From assembly GCA_034422075.1 (NCBI GenBank), contig DAOUJX010000060.1, positions 105,811-169,810 of the forward strand: a DNA stretch of 64,000 nucleotides, in the 5' to 3' direction. Under the pieces are notes generated by a model that saw only the letters and a program-made list of their open reading frames with translations, was not told where the DNA came from and ran no database searches. The translations under genes were made by a program, and so were the position numbers. Source of the DNA: S34-282 sp034422075 (GTDB lineage Bacteria > Chloroflexota > Dehalococcoidia > Lucifugimonadales > Australimonadaceae). Positions 8,405 to 16,171 of the stretch are shown here, in pieces (positions within the stretch are counted from its first letter, which is position 1; each line of letters opens with the position of its first letter).

Positions 8405-9136
8405 CTACGCCTCCACCCAGGCGCGCACGTCCGCTAGCACGACATCAAGCGAGGCGGCGCTGAGGCGTCCCGTGTTGACGTTGCGCGGACTCGGGTGGTA
8501 CGCGGCAAAGAGCGCCGGTAGGCCCGGGCCAAGGTCGTAGCGGGCGCCGTGGCGAAAATCGTGGCGGTGGCGGGCTCCCGTGCGCTCGCTCATCGCGCGT
8601 AGGTAGCCGTCGAATGCCACGCGTCCGAACGCTACCACCGCCCGCGCATCTGGCAGCAGGCCCAGCTCTTCAACGAGGTAGGGGCGGCACGTGCGCTGTT
8701 CCGCAGGCGTCGAGCGGTCTTGCGGCGGCACGCAGCGCACCACCGTCGTGAGGTACGCATCGATGAGCATCAATCTGTCGGTGCGGTGACGCGACGTGGG
8801 CTGCGATGCGAATCCCGCGCGGTGCAGCGCCGCCGCAAGAAAGTCGGACGACTTATCACCGGTGAAGAGCCGCCCTGTACGGTTAGCCCCGTGCGCGGCG
8901 GGAGCAAGTCCGACGAGTAGGACGCGGCCCTGCGGGTCTCCGTGGCTTGGGACGGGCGCGCCCCAGTAGTCGTCATCGCGGTAGGCAGCGCGCTTCTGCT
9001 GCGCAACGAACTCGCGGTGCGCGACAAGGCGCGGACAAGCGCGGCATGCAACGATGCGCTGCATCAGCTGCCCAAGCGCCCCATCCAGCGGCCCCTCGTA
9101 CAATTGCGATGTGGCGGCGGTGTTCATTGGATGCAT
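8405..9136 (-). CDS. uracil-DNA glycosylase, family 5 (UDGb type)
   Basis: Removes uracil, and in this family also hypoxanthine and other deaminated bases, from DNA. Motif 1 is GLAPAAHGANRTGR, the family 5 signature in which the usual catalytic Asp position is Ala. Motif 2 is HPSPRNVNTGRL. Iron-sulfur cysteines are visible as CRACP near residue 31 and as RCVPPQDRSTPAEQRTCRP. It is 243 residues, complete. The start at 9136 could instead be the ATG three codons later. Its upstream region is shared with the divergent lipoprotein gene, with a TATA-like core between them. Confidence 0.9.
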   Translation of the reverse strand: MHPMNTAATSQLYEGPLDGALGQLMQRIVACRACPRLVAHREFVAQQKRAAYRDDDYWGAPVPSHGDPQGRVLLVGLAPAAHGANRTGRLFTGDKSSDFLAAALHRAGFASQPTSRHRTDRLMLIDAYLTTVVRCVPPQDRSTPAEQRTCRPYLVEELGLLPDARAVVAFGRVAFDGYLRAMSERTGARHRHDFRHGARYDLGPGLPALFAAYHPSPRNVNTGRLSAASLDVVLADVRAWVEA

Positions 9137-9156
9137 GATGCAACAAATGGGCGCGG

Positions 9157-9162
9157 TATAGT
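9157..9162 (+). promoter_or_regulatory. -10 box for the lipoprotein gene, leaderless spacing
   Basis: TATAGT lies 8 bases before the ATG at 9171, so transcription would start at or within a base or two of the start codon. No Shine-Dalgarno sequence precedes the ATG. The surrounding GGTATAGTGACC is nearly palindromic and also reads TATACC toward the divergent glycosylase gene. No clear -35 hexamer is seen. Confidence 0.45.
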
Positions 9163-9170
9163 GACCGGGT

Positions 9171-10256
9171 ATGCGGATGCGGCGCTTTGGGGCTGGCCGG
9201 TGGCTTCTGCTTGGTGCAATGGGGCTGGCGGTGCTCGGCCTGGCAGCCGGTTGCGGCGGTGACCCTCCTCCATCGCCGCCGCCCCACGGCCTGCCGCCGC
9301 TTGCGCTGCCCGACGACGAGGCCCCTCACGACTTTCGGACGGAATGGTGGTATTTCAATCTCCATGCGGGCGAGGAGGGCGGATCGCGGCGCTTCGCGCT
9401 CCACTACGTCCTCTTCCAGGTGAGGGAGCAGGTTTCGGGGCGGACGCTCTATGTCGCGCAAGCCGGGCTGACGGAGGCCACCGGCGGCACACACCAGAAG
9501 GCGGAACGCTTCCGGACGACGGAGCAGCCGATCCCGGGGCGCGAGAACGGCTTCGACTTCACCATTGGAGATTGGCAATTTGCGGGCGAAGGCGGCGAGT
9601 CGTTCACCTTGCGCGGCGGCGTCGAGGGCTCACGCTTCGACCTCGATCTCACCGGCGGCGGCGTGCTGCTGCATGACGATGACGGCCTCGTCGATTTCAA
9701 GGAGGCGGGCGTCACGTACTACTTCTCGCGACCACGCCTCGGCGTGCGAGGGGTTGTCACGCTGCCGAGCGGCCCTGTCGACGTGAGCGGCCTTGCCTGG
9801 TACGACAAACAGTGGGGGGACTTCCAGCCCGTCGCCGTCTCGTGGGACTGGGCGAGCATACAGCTCGACGACGGGCGCAACCTGATGCTGACGCGCCTGT
9901 TCGACGGGTCAGGCGCATCGATCGACGTCTATGGCACGCTCCAGCAGCGCGGCGGGCAGGTCGCGCGCCTTTCCGAGGACGACTTTTCATTCGAGCCTGC
10001 TCCCGACTCGGCGTGGACCAGCCCCCATACCGGCGCCTCGTACGATGCGCGGTGGCGTGTGCGCGTTCCATCGGAGGACCTCGACGCCGAGCTTGTCCCC
10101 ATCGCCGACGCGCTGGCATCGCAGGCCGAGTTCCGCTCCAACGCCTTGGGCGTCGTCTATTGGGAGGCGGGCGTCGACGTGCTCACATCCGACGGAGCAC
10201 GCATCGGGCAGGGGTTCGTCGAGCTGGCAGGGCGGACGGGGTTGGTGGTGCGCTAG
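9171..10256 (+). CDS. secreted lipoprotein, CrtC/AttH lipocalin-like family
   Basis: The N terminus is a lipoprotein signal peptide: basic start, hydrophobic stretch and lipobox LAAGC, with Cys near residue 28. The mature part resembles the hydroxyneurosporene hydratase (CrtC)/AttH-type double-lipocalin family. It begins FRTEWWYFNLH, a family hallmark, and contains VSGLAWYDKQWGDFQ and WDWASIQLDDGRNLMLTRLF. Members include carotenoid 1,2-hydratases, but many are lipoproteins of unknown substrate, so no reaction is assigned. It is 361 residues, complete. The stop shares CTAG with the convergent pyrD stop. Confidence 0.85.
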   Translation: MRMRRFGAGRWLLLGAMGLAVLGLAAGCGGDPPPSPPPHGLPPLALPDDEAPHDFRTEWWYFNLHAGEEGGSRRFALHYVLFQVREQVSGRTLYVAQAGLTEATGGTHQKAERFRTTEQPIPGRENGFDFTIGDWQFAGEGGESFTLRGGVEGSRFDLDLTGGGVLLHDDDGLVDFKEAGVTYYFSRPRLGVRGVVTLPSGPVDVSGLAWYDKQWGDFQPVAVSWDWASIQLDDGRNLMLTRLFDGSGASIDVYGTLQQRGGQVARLSEDDFSFEPAPDSAWTSPHTGASYDARWRVRVPSEDLDAELVPIADALASQAEFRSNALGVVYWEAGVDVLTSDGARIGQGFVELAGRTGLVVR

Positions 10257-11260
10257 CTGCGCGCCAGCCCCTCGGCGATGTCTGCGACGACGCGAGGGCC
10301 CTCATAGACGAGCGCGGTGTACAGTTGCACCGTGTCGGCGCCTGCGTCGAGCGCGGCGCGCGCATCGTCGGCGCTCGCTATGCCCCCGCACGCGTTCAGC
10401 GCGAGGTCGGGGCCCAGCGCTTGGCGAACCTCCGGTAGCGCCGCAAGCAGCGATGCGAAGAGCGGACGCCCGCTCAGCCCGCCTGTGCCCATGGCTAGAT
10501 CCACATCCGGCTCGGGACGGGTGTTGGCGTAGGTCAGGCCGTCCGCGCCGGCCTCACGGCAGACGCGTACGAGTGCCAGCACGCCGTCGCGGGTCGCGTC
10601 GGACTCGAACGGTGGCAATTTGACGAACAGCGGCTTGGTGCGTCGCGCGTTGAGGATACCAAGCAACCGTCGCAACGCCTCCGGCTCCTGATACTCGCGA
10701 ACGCCTGCCGTATTGGGGGAACTCACGTTGAGCTCGAATCCATCCACCACGTCCTGCAGCCGGTCGATGCACGCCGCGGTGTCGTCGTCGCCCAGGGCCG
10801 CGATGCTTGCCAGCACGGGCGCGCCCGGCCCGGCTCGCGTCAGCCGCTGCCGCGCCTTTTCGACGCCGTCGTTCGGGAAGCCCATCGCGTTGAGCAGCGC
10901 GCCCTCTCGGGTGCGGCGCAGCAGGCGCGGGCGCGGATTGCCCTTGCGCGGCGCGCGCGTCACCGTCCCCACGGTCACATACCCGAAGCCCCAGTCGCGC
11001 AGGGACGCGACGTAGCGGCAGTTCTTGTCAAGACCGGCGGCAAGGCCGACGCGGTTGCGCAACGGGATATCCGCAATGCTGGCAGGCTGCGCGAACCGCT
11101 TCATGTCGAGGGCGAATGCATGCGCGCGCCACAGCGGCCGCACCGCGAAGGCGGCGTCGGCCCATTGCAGCGCACGCTCCGGCTGCAAACCAAAGAGGAG
11201 CGGCCTCACGACCGCTCGATAGACAGGGATGCGGGTAACGCGCCTGAGTGCGCGGCGCAT
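10253..11260 (-). CDS. pyrD: dihydroorotate dehydrogenase (quinone), class 2
   Basis: Oxidises dihydroorotate to orotate with FMN and passes electrons to membrane quinone. The N-terminal helical membrane-association segment (RVTRIPVYRAVVRPLLFGLQ) marks class 2. The barrel begins VGLAAGLDKN. The catalytic Ser lies in ELNVSSPNTAGVR, and the FMN-phosphate region is ALNACGGIASADDARAAL. It is 335 residues. Its ATG overlaps the greA stop (TAATG), so it is coupled to greA. Its own stop overlaps the convergent lipoprotein stop. Confidence 0.94.
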   Translation of the reverse strand: MRRALRRVTRIPVYRAVVRPLLFGLQPERALQWADAAFAVRPLWRAHAFALDMKRFAQPASIADIPLRNRVGLAAGLDKNCRYVASLRDWGFGYVTVGTVTRAPRKGNPRPRLLRRTREGALLNAMGFPNDGVEKARQRLTRAGPGAPVLASIAALGDDDTAACIDRLQDVVDGFELNVSSPNTAGVREYQEPEALRRLLGILNARRTKPLFVKLPPFESDATRDGVLALVRVCREAGADGLTYANTRPEPDVDLAMGTGGLSGRPLFASLLAALPEVRQALGPDLALNACGGIASADDARAALDAGADTVQLYTALVYEGPRVVADIAEGLARS

Positions 11261-12066
11261 TACGCGTCGACCGACAATACGCGGTAGCGGCGCTCGCCTG
11301 CGGGCGTCTGTATCGTTGCCTCATCGCCCTTGCGCAGACCGACTATTGCTTTGCCGACGGGCGAGTCGGCAGACAGCTTACCGCCGAGGGGGTCGGACTC
11401 TGCGGCGCTCACAAGGGTGTATTCGAGGCGCTTGCCGCTGATGGTGTCCTCCAGGCCGACCTTGACACCAACTCGGATGCCCCCTGCCCTCTCCTCGCCA
11501 TTCGGCGCGACGACAACTGCTAGGCGCAGCGTCTCTTCTAGGCTGCGAATGCGCGCCTCCGTCTGCCCTTGATGTTCGCGGGCGGCGTCGAGCGGCGAGT
11601 TTTCCGAGACGTCGCCGTTGGCGCGCGCGCTGCGTATGGCTTGGACGATTGAGCCGCGCTTGCCCTTCAGCGCCTCCAGCTCGGAGACAAGAGCGTCCCG
11701 GCCTTCTTGCGTTAGCTCGATGGCTTCGCGGTCGGTCGGCGGCGCGTCCAGCTTGGCGGTAGCAGCGGCGCGCGCTGCAGCCCGCGGTATCTTCACGTGC
11801 GGCGCGAGCGAGTGGGTCAACTTGTACTGCTTCTTCAGGAAGGCGAGAAAGTCCTTGACCGGGGACAGCCGCGCATGGACATCGCCGCCCGCGCTCACTA
11901 CCTCCTGCGCGTAGTCGGCAACCTGGGGTGGGAGGATGCCCTCGACGTTTCTATCCCTTCCGATGGCGCTGGCGAAGCGGTTGATTTCCTCTGCAGCGCG
12001 TCCCTCGACCTGCCTCTTCGTCGATGTCAGGTATCGCGTGAGCGCGTTGGACAGCGTAACGCTCAA
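11260..12066 (-). CDS. greA: GreA-type transcription elongation factor with an extra N-terminal domain
   Basis: Gre factors rescue backtracked RNA polymerase by stimulating transcript cleavage. Residues about 112-268 are a full GreA: a coiled coil with the acidic tip ANGDVSENSPLDAA, then the FKBP-like domain (ISGKRLEYTLVSAAESDPLG, SPVGKAIVGLRKGDE, ATIQTPAGERRYRVLSV). The first ~100 residues are additional. They look like the helical SAM-like core-binding domain of tyrosine recombinases (LPPQVADYAQEVVSAGG, LSPVKDFLAFLKKQY), which is resemblance only. The start is TTG with GAGGGAGGGG upstream. The stop overlaps the pyrD start. Usual GreA length is about 158, so 268 residues is an outlier. Confidence 0.88.
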   Translation of the reverse strand: MSVTLSNALTRYLTSTKRQVEGRAAEEINRFASAIGRDRNVEGILPPQVADYAQEVVSAGGDVHARLSPVKDFLAFLKKQYKLTHSLAPHVKIPRAAARAAATAKLDAPPTDREAIELTQEGRDALVSELEALKGKRGSIVQAIRSARANGDVSENSPLDAAREHQGQTEARIRSLEETLRLAVVVAPNGEERAGGIRVGVKVGLEDTISGKRLEYTLVSAAESDPLGGKLSADSPVGKAIVGLRKGDEATIQTPAGERRYRVLSVDA

Positions 12067-12156
12067 ACCTGCGGCCCCTCCCTCATACAGCCGATTCTAG
12101 GCAAGGCATGACGGCGCGTCAACGAAGGGACGGGAGCTTCGTCCTAGCCCCCTCCC

Positions 12157-13674
12157 TTATCCCGCCAGATCCTCGGCGAGGCGGACGAGGGTGCGGACGG
12201 GAACGCCGGTGGCACCCTTGACGAGGTGGCCTTTGTCCTTCTCCGTCATGTTGGTGCCGGCGATGTCGAGGTGGCACCAGTCGGCGCCGTCGGCGAACTC
12301 CGCGATGAAGAGCGCCGCCGTGATGCTCCCCGCCGTCCGTCCGCCGGTGTTCTTCATGTCCGCCCAACTCGAGCGGATCAGCTCCTTGTACTCGTCATGA
12401 AGCGGCAGCTGCCACATCTTCTCGCCCACCGCCCCCGACGCCGACAGCACCGCATCCACCAGCGATTGCGACGTGCCCATCACGCCCGTCGTCACGTTGC
12501 CAAGGGCGACAACCATTGCGCCGGTGAGCGTGGCGACGTCGACGACGCGCTTGGCGCCCTTTTCGGCGATGACGTAGGAAATGGCGTCGGCCAGAATCAG
12601 CCGCCCCTCAGCATCGGTGTTGTCCACCTCGATTGACTTGCCGTTCATCGCGACGACGATGTCACCCGGGCGCTGCGCGGTCCCGCTGGGCATGTTCTCG
12701 ACGGCCGGCACGATGCCGAAAACGTTGATGCGCGGCTTCAGCCGCGCGATGGCCTGCATCGCGCCGATTATGGACGCGCCGCCCGACATGTCGCCCTTCA
12801 TCGCGCCCATCCCCTGAGCCTGCTTGAGCGATATGCCGCCCGTGTCGAACGTGACGCCCTTGCCGACGATGGCGATGTTGTTGCCGGGGTGCTCGGGATC
12901 GCCGCGGTACTCCATGACGATGAGCTTCGGCTCATTGGCGCTGCCCTGAGCGACGCCGAGCAGCGCGCCCATCCCGCGCGACTCCATCTCTTCGCGGCCC
13001 AGCACGTCGACGCCAAGCCCTACCGTGGCGCACGTCTCCTCCGCGATGGCGGCCATGCGCGAAGGGCTCATGACGTTGGCCGGCTCGTTCACCATGTCGC
13101 GGCAGAGGTTGACCGCCTCCGCCAGCATCGCACCGTGTGCGACGCCGTCCTGGAGCGCCTCCAACTTGGCGCTGTCCTGCTCCACGATGGTCAACGCCTC
13201 CAGCTGCTTGCCGTCGTCGTCGCCGTTGCTCCTCGACTTGTACTGGGCGAATTCGTAGAGGCCGAGGTGCGTGCCCTCGGCAACTGCCGCCCCCGACTCC
13301 CAGGGCGAGAGGCCGCCAATGCCGGCGCCGTGGGCGAGCGTGGCTGCGCTCTTCACCCCGATGCGCCGCAGGTAACGCGCAAGGCCGCCGGAGACGGAGC
13401 GTGCGGCAAGCGCGTCGAACCGCTCGCGCTTGCCAAGCCCTGCGACGACTACGCGTTTGGCTGGCAATCGTCCGTTGGTGTGGATGCGCGCGAACTGCCC
13501 CTCCTTCCCCGTGATCTCGCCATCGGCGATGAGCGCGCGCACCGCACCGTCTAGCGCTGCGTCGACCGCGCCCGTGCCGCCGTCCGGCTCCGTCACGCCC
13601 TCGAACAGGTTGACGACGATGGCATCTGCGTGCGCCTCGGTAATGTCTCCGCTAGTCACCTCGATAGTGGTCAT
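12157..13674 (-). CDS. pepA: leucyl aminopeptidase (M17 family)
   Basis: Cytosolic two-metal aminopeptidase that removes N-terminal residues from peptides. The M17 signature NTDAEGRLILADA is present near residue 355, with other metal or catalytic residues in IVGKGVTFDTGGISLK and MKGDMSGGASIIGAMQAIA. An N-terminal macro-like domain precedes the catalytic domain. It is 505 residues, complete. The ATG at 13674 is preceded by AAGGAG. It is a single gene flanked by short gaps. Confidence 0.94.
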   Translation of the reverse strand: MTTIEVTSGDITEAHADAIVVNLFEGVTEPDGGTGAVDAALDGAVRALIADGEITGKEGQFARIHTNGRLPAKRVVVAGLGKRERFDALAARSVSGGLARYLRRIGVKSAATLAHGAGIGGLSPWESGAAVAEGTHLGLYEFAQYKSRSNGDDDGKQLEALTIVEQDSAKLEALQDGVAHGAMLAEAVNLCRDMVNEPANVMSPSRMAAIAEETCATVGLGVDVLGREEMESRGMGALLGVAQGSANEPKLIVMEYRGDPEHPGNNIAIVGKGVTFDTGGISLKQAQGMGAMKGDMSGGASIIGAMQAIARLKPRINVFGIVPAVENMPSGTAQRPGDIVVAMNGKSIEVDNTDAEGRLILADAISYVIAEKGAKRVVDVATLTGAMVVALGNVTTGVMGTSQSLVDAVLSASGAVGEKMWQLPLHDEYKELIRSSWADMKNTGGRTAGSITAALFIAEFADGADWCHLDIAGTNMTEKDKGHLVKGATGVPVRTLVRLAEDLAG

Positions 13675-13734
13675 GGCTCGCGCTCCTTAGTCCCGGTGTA
13701 CGAGGCGGAGTGTCGCACAAGCGGCCTACCGCCG

Positions 13735-14604
13735 CTACGGGGTGTCCAAGGGGTGCAGGGCGCAACCAACGAGGCCCGGGCCGGTGTGGGCGCCTATGAC
13801 GGGGGTGAAGTCGCTTACGAAGAGCTCCGCAGGGGAGAGGTCGCGCTCCAAGCGTTCGGCCATCGCCGCGGCGTCCGCGGGCGCGTTGGCGTGAGCGACA
13901 GCGATGCGCGCATCGCGCCCCTCCAGTCGTTCGCCGACCAGCGCCGCAACGCGTTCCGTGGCACGCGCCTTGCTGCGCGGACGTTCGATGGCGCCGATGC
14001 GGCCGGCGCGCAGCTCCAGCACAGGCTTGAAGTTGAGCAGGTTGCCAATCCACCAGCCTGCGCGGGGCAGCCGCCCACCCCTCCACAGGTAATAGAGCGT
14101 GTCGAAGTAGCCGACGAACCACGTGTCCTCGATGCGGCGGCGCACGACCCCCATCACGTCGTCGAGCGATGCTCCGTTCGCGGCGGCACGCGCCGCTTCG
14201 AGCGCGACCAGCCCCTCCGCAGTGCCTGCCATCCGGCTATCGACGACGCTAACCACGGCTTTCGGCATCTCGTGCTTCGCCGCTTCCTGCGCGACCAGCG
14301 CGGTCCGGTGCGCCGCGCTCAACTCGCTTGACAACGTCAAACAGACAATCGTCTCGGCGTGCGCTGCCGCTTCACGGTAGGCTTCCAAGAAGGCTCCTGC
14401 CCGTGGAGAGGAGGTGGTCGGTAGGGGCTCGCCTTGCGCCTGGAGCGCGTAGAAATCCCCCGGCGTGATGTCGCGCCCGTCGTAGTAGACGTCCTGCCCG
14501 TGGTGTATCTCGAACGGGACGATGTAGAGCGGGAGGCCGTCGACTAGCGTGGCTGGAAGCGACGTCGTGGAATCGGCGACGATGGCGATGGGGCCGCCAG
14601 GCAT
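13735..14604 (-). CDS. DegV family fatty-acid-binding protein
   Basis: DegV/FakB-type proteins bind a fatty acid and present it to a kinase for phospholipid synthesis. Features are the N-terminal IAIVADSTTSLP, a TTSSPRAGAFLEAYREA segment carrying the TxSP motif, VVSVVDSRMAGTAEGLVAL, and YYLWRGGRLPRAGWWIGNLL with the usual GR before a lysine-containing NFKPVLEL. It is 289 residues, complete. It lies 3 nt after the HAAS-type membrane protein, so it may be cotranscribed with the PadR module. No FakA kinase gene is present in the window. Confidence 0.9.
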   Translation of the reverse strand: MPGGPIAIVADSTTSLPATLVDGLPLYIVPFEIHHGQDVYYDGRDITPGDFYALQAQGEPLPTTSSPRAGAFLEAYREAAAHAETIVCLTLSSELSAAHRTALVAQEAAKHEMPKAVVSVVDSRMAGTAEGLVALEAARAAANGASLDDVMGVVRRRIEDTWFVGYFDTLYYLWRGGRLPRAGWWIGNLLNFKPVLELRAGRIGAIERPRSKARATERVAALVGERLEGRDARIAVAHANAPADAAAMAERLERDLSPAELFVSDFTPVIGAHTGPGLVGCALHPLDTP

Positions 14605-14607
14605 CGG

Positions 14608-15579
14608 CTAGGAGGTCGCGTCTCGGCGCCTCAACCGCAGGCTCGCCCGATCCACAGGGTCGAGCAGTACGGGGCTCACTAAGAGCACCGCGGTCAGCAC
14701 AATCGCACCGACCACCGTCGCAAGATCCGCCGCCGCGTGGTACTTCAGCGTAGCGACTGCAGCAAGCGGCGGGACGAGGGCGAGGATGAGGACTAGCCTC
14801 CATGAGCGCCGCCCAATACGCATGAAGAGCGCGGTGAAGCCTGCGAGCGCCAGAAACACCATCGCCGTCACCGTGTCCATCTCCAGTGCGCGCACGCGGT
14901 CGGGGATCAGGACGCCTCCCTGCCAGTGGAGCATGAAGAGCCAGGCGGACAAGAACGGCAACGGCAGGCTCGCCAGCGATATCGCCAGCCAGTCGTACGA
15001 GAGCGTGCGCCGGGCAATCGTCAGGATGATGATCGTTGCGACGGGGATCCACATCGCCACGGCGACGTACATTGCCAGCGACAGCGGTGGCGTCCCGCCG
15101 CTGACGAACGCCCATGCCCCATAGCCGACCACCACGGCAGCAACCACCCACGTCATCGCTGGCAGAACGAGCGCATAGCCCAACCATGGGGCCGTCCAGT
15201 TCGGCAACCCGCGCCTCCAGGCTGCGGTCGCCGTCGCAACGGCTATGGAGACGGCAACCGCCACCCAGAACAGCTCCACCCACAGGTGGAAGCGGAACAT
15301 GGCGGCGATGCCGATGTGCGGGAGGACGGCGAATAGCGTGTCGCGCCCTTGCGTCGTCGCGTGAACCGAGTAGTAGGCTTGTGCGATTTCGCGCGGGTCA
15401 CCGAAGTCAGCTAGCGCCTGGTGCTCGGCGGCCTCAGCGGGAACCCCCTCGTGGGCAAGCTCGCGCGTGCGCTCTTCGAGGTGGCCGTATGCCTCGTACA
15501 GCACGTCGGAGCGCGTCCGGGGGTTGACGTGCAGTGACCCCCACAGCGCTGCGAAATACCTGAAGGTCGCGTCGCCCAT
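14608..15579 (-). CDS. HAAS-domain polytopic membrane protein
   Basis: The N-terminal ~80 residues form a helical HAAS or permease-prefix type domain (RSDVLYEAYGHLEERTRELA, then ADFGDPREIAQAYY). About seven to eight hydrophobic segments follow, to the end (323 residues). HAAS domains are known from membrane proteins encoded beside PadR regulators. This gene lies 7 nt after a PadR gene, fitting that pattern. No enzymatic motif is visible; a signalling or envelope role is inference only. Confidence 0.7.
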   Translation of the reverse strand: MGDATFRYFAALWGSLHVNPRTRSDVLYEAYGHLEERTRELAHEGVPAEAAEHQALADFGDPREIAQAYYSVHATTQGRDTLFAVLPHIGIAAMFRFHLWVELFWVAVAVSIAVATATAAWRRGLPNWTAPWLGYALVLPAMTWVVAAVVVGYGAWAFVSGGTPPLSLAMYVAVAMWIPVATIIILTIARRTLSYDWLAISLASLPLPFLSAWLFMLHWQGGVLIPDRVRALEMDTVTAMVFLALAGFTALFMRIGRRSWRLVLILALVPPLAAVATLKYHAAADLATVVGAIVLTAVLLVSPVLLDPVDRASLRLRRRDATS

Positions 15580-15586
15580 GGCCCCT

Positions 15587-15916
15587 CTACGAGCCCGGCT
15601 CCATAACCAGGCTCACCGCCTTCGAGAACGACTGCCACTCCCGGTGCCTTGCCTCAAGCGCACGCTTACCAGCCGCCGTAATGGCGTAGTAGCGCCGCTG
15701 CTGCCCCGTCGCGGAGTCTGCCCAGCTGCCGACGACGAGCTTCGCCTTCTCCAGCCGGTGAAGAGCCGGGTACAGGGTGCCCTCCTTGAAGCGGAAGTAG
15801 CCCTCTGAGCGCCGCTCCATCTCCCTGACGATCTGGTAGCCGTACATTGCCTCGCCGTCCAGCAAGGCAAGCAGGAGCGCCTCCGTACTCCCCTTCAGCA
15901 ACTCGTTCTGGTACAC
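15587..15916 (-). CDS. PadR family transcriptional regulator
   Basis: A 109-residue winged-helix regulator. The PadR core is clear: NELLKGSTEALLLALLDGE, MYGYQIVREMERRSEGYF, FKEGTLYPALHRLEKAKLV, and the wing GQQRRYYAITAAGKRAL. The start is the GTG at 15916, preceded at good spacing by GAGGAGA. The frame is open for ~66 more codons upstream, but that part has no family similarity. It probably represses itself and the downstream HAAS membrane gene, as is common for PadR; the ligand is unknown. Confidence 0.9.
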   Translation of the reverse strand: MYQNELLKGSTEALLLALLDGEAMYGYQIVREMERRSEGYFRFKEGTLYPALHRLEKAKLVVGSWADSATGQQRRYYAITAAGKRALEARHREWQSFSKAVSLVMEPGS

Positions 15917-15944
15917 GCGTTCTCCTCGCCCGAACCCCAGCGTC

Positions 15945-15954
15945 TGTCGCGACA
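15945..15954. promoter_or_regulatory. palindrome upstream of padR, candidate operator
   Basis: TGTCGCGACA is a perfect 10-bp palindrome 28 bases upstream of the padR start, in the space between padR and the divergent obg gene. It runs directly into a second palindrome, ACAATTGT (15952-15959). An 8-bp inverted pair, ATTGTGCG at 15955-15962 and CGCACAAT at 16012-16019, spans the rest. Assignment as the PadR operator is inference from position. Confidence 0.3.
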
Positions 15955-16171
15955 ATTGTGCGTCGCCGCAGGCCTGCACGTCAACCTCCACGGCTACCAC
16001 CTTCGTGTCCACGCACAATGACGGGAGGGTCCGGCAAACTCCCAACGACAATTCCCACGCGTCCTTAGCAGATGAACATGCAGCCCGTGCAGACCGAGCC
16101 CTCCTTTTCAACACCCTCTTTCCCCGTCCGTGCGCTACCCTACTCTTACTACTCCTTCACTCAAGCAGAGG

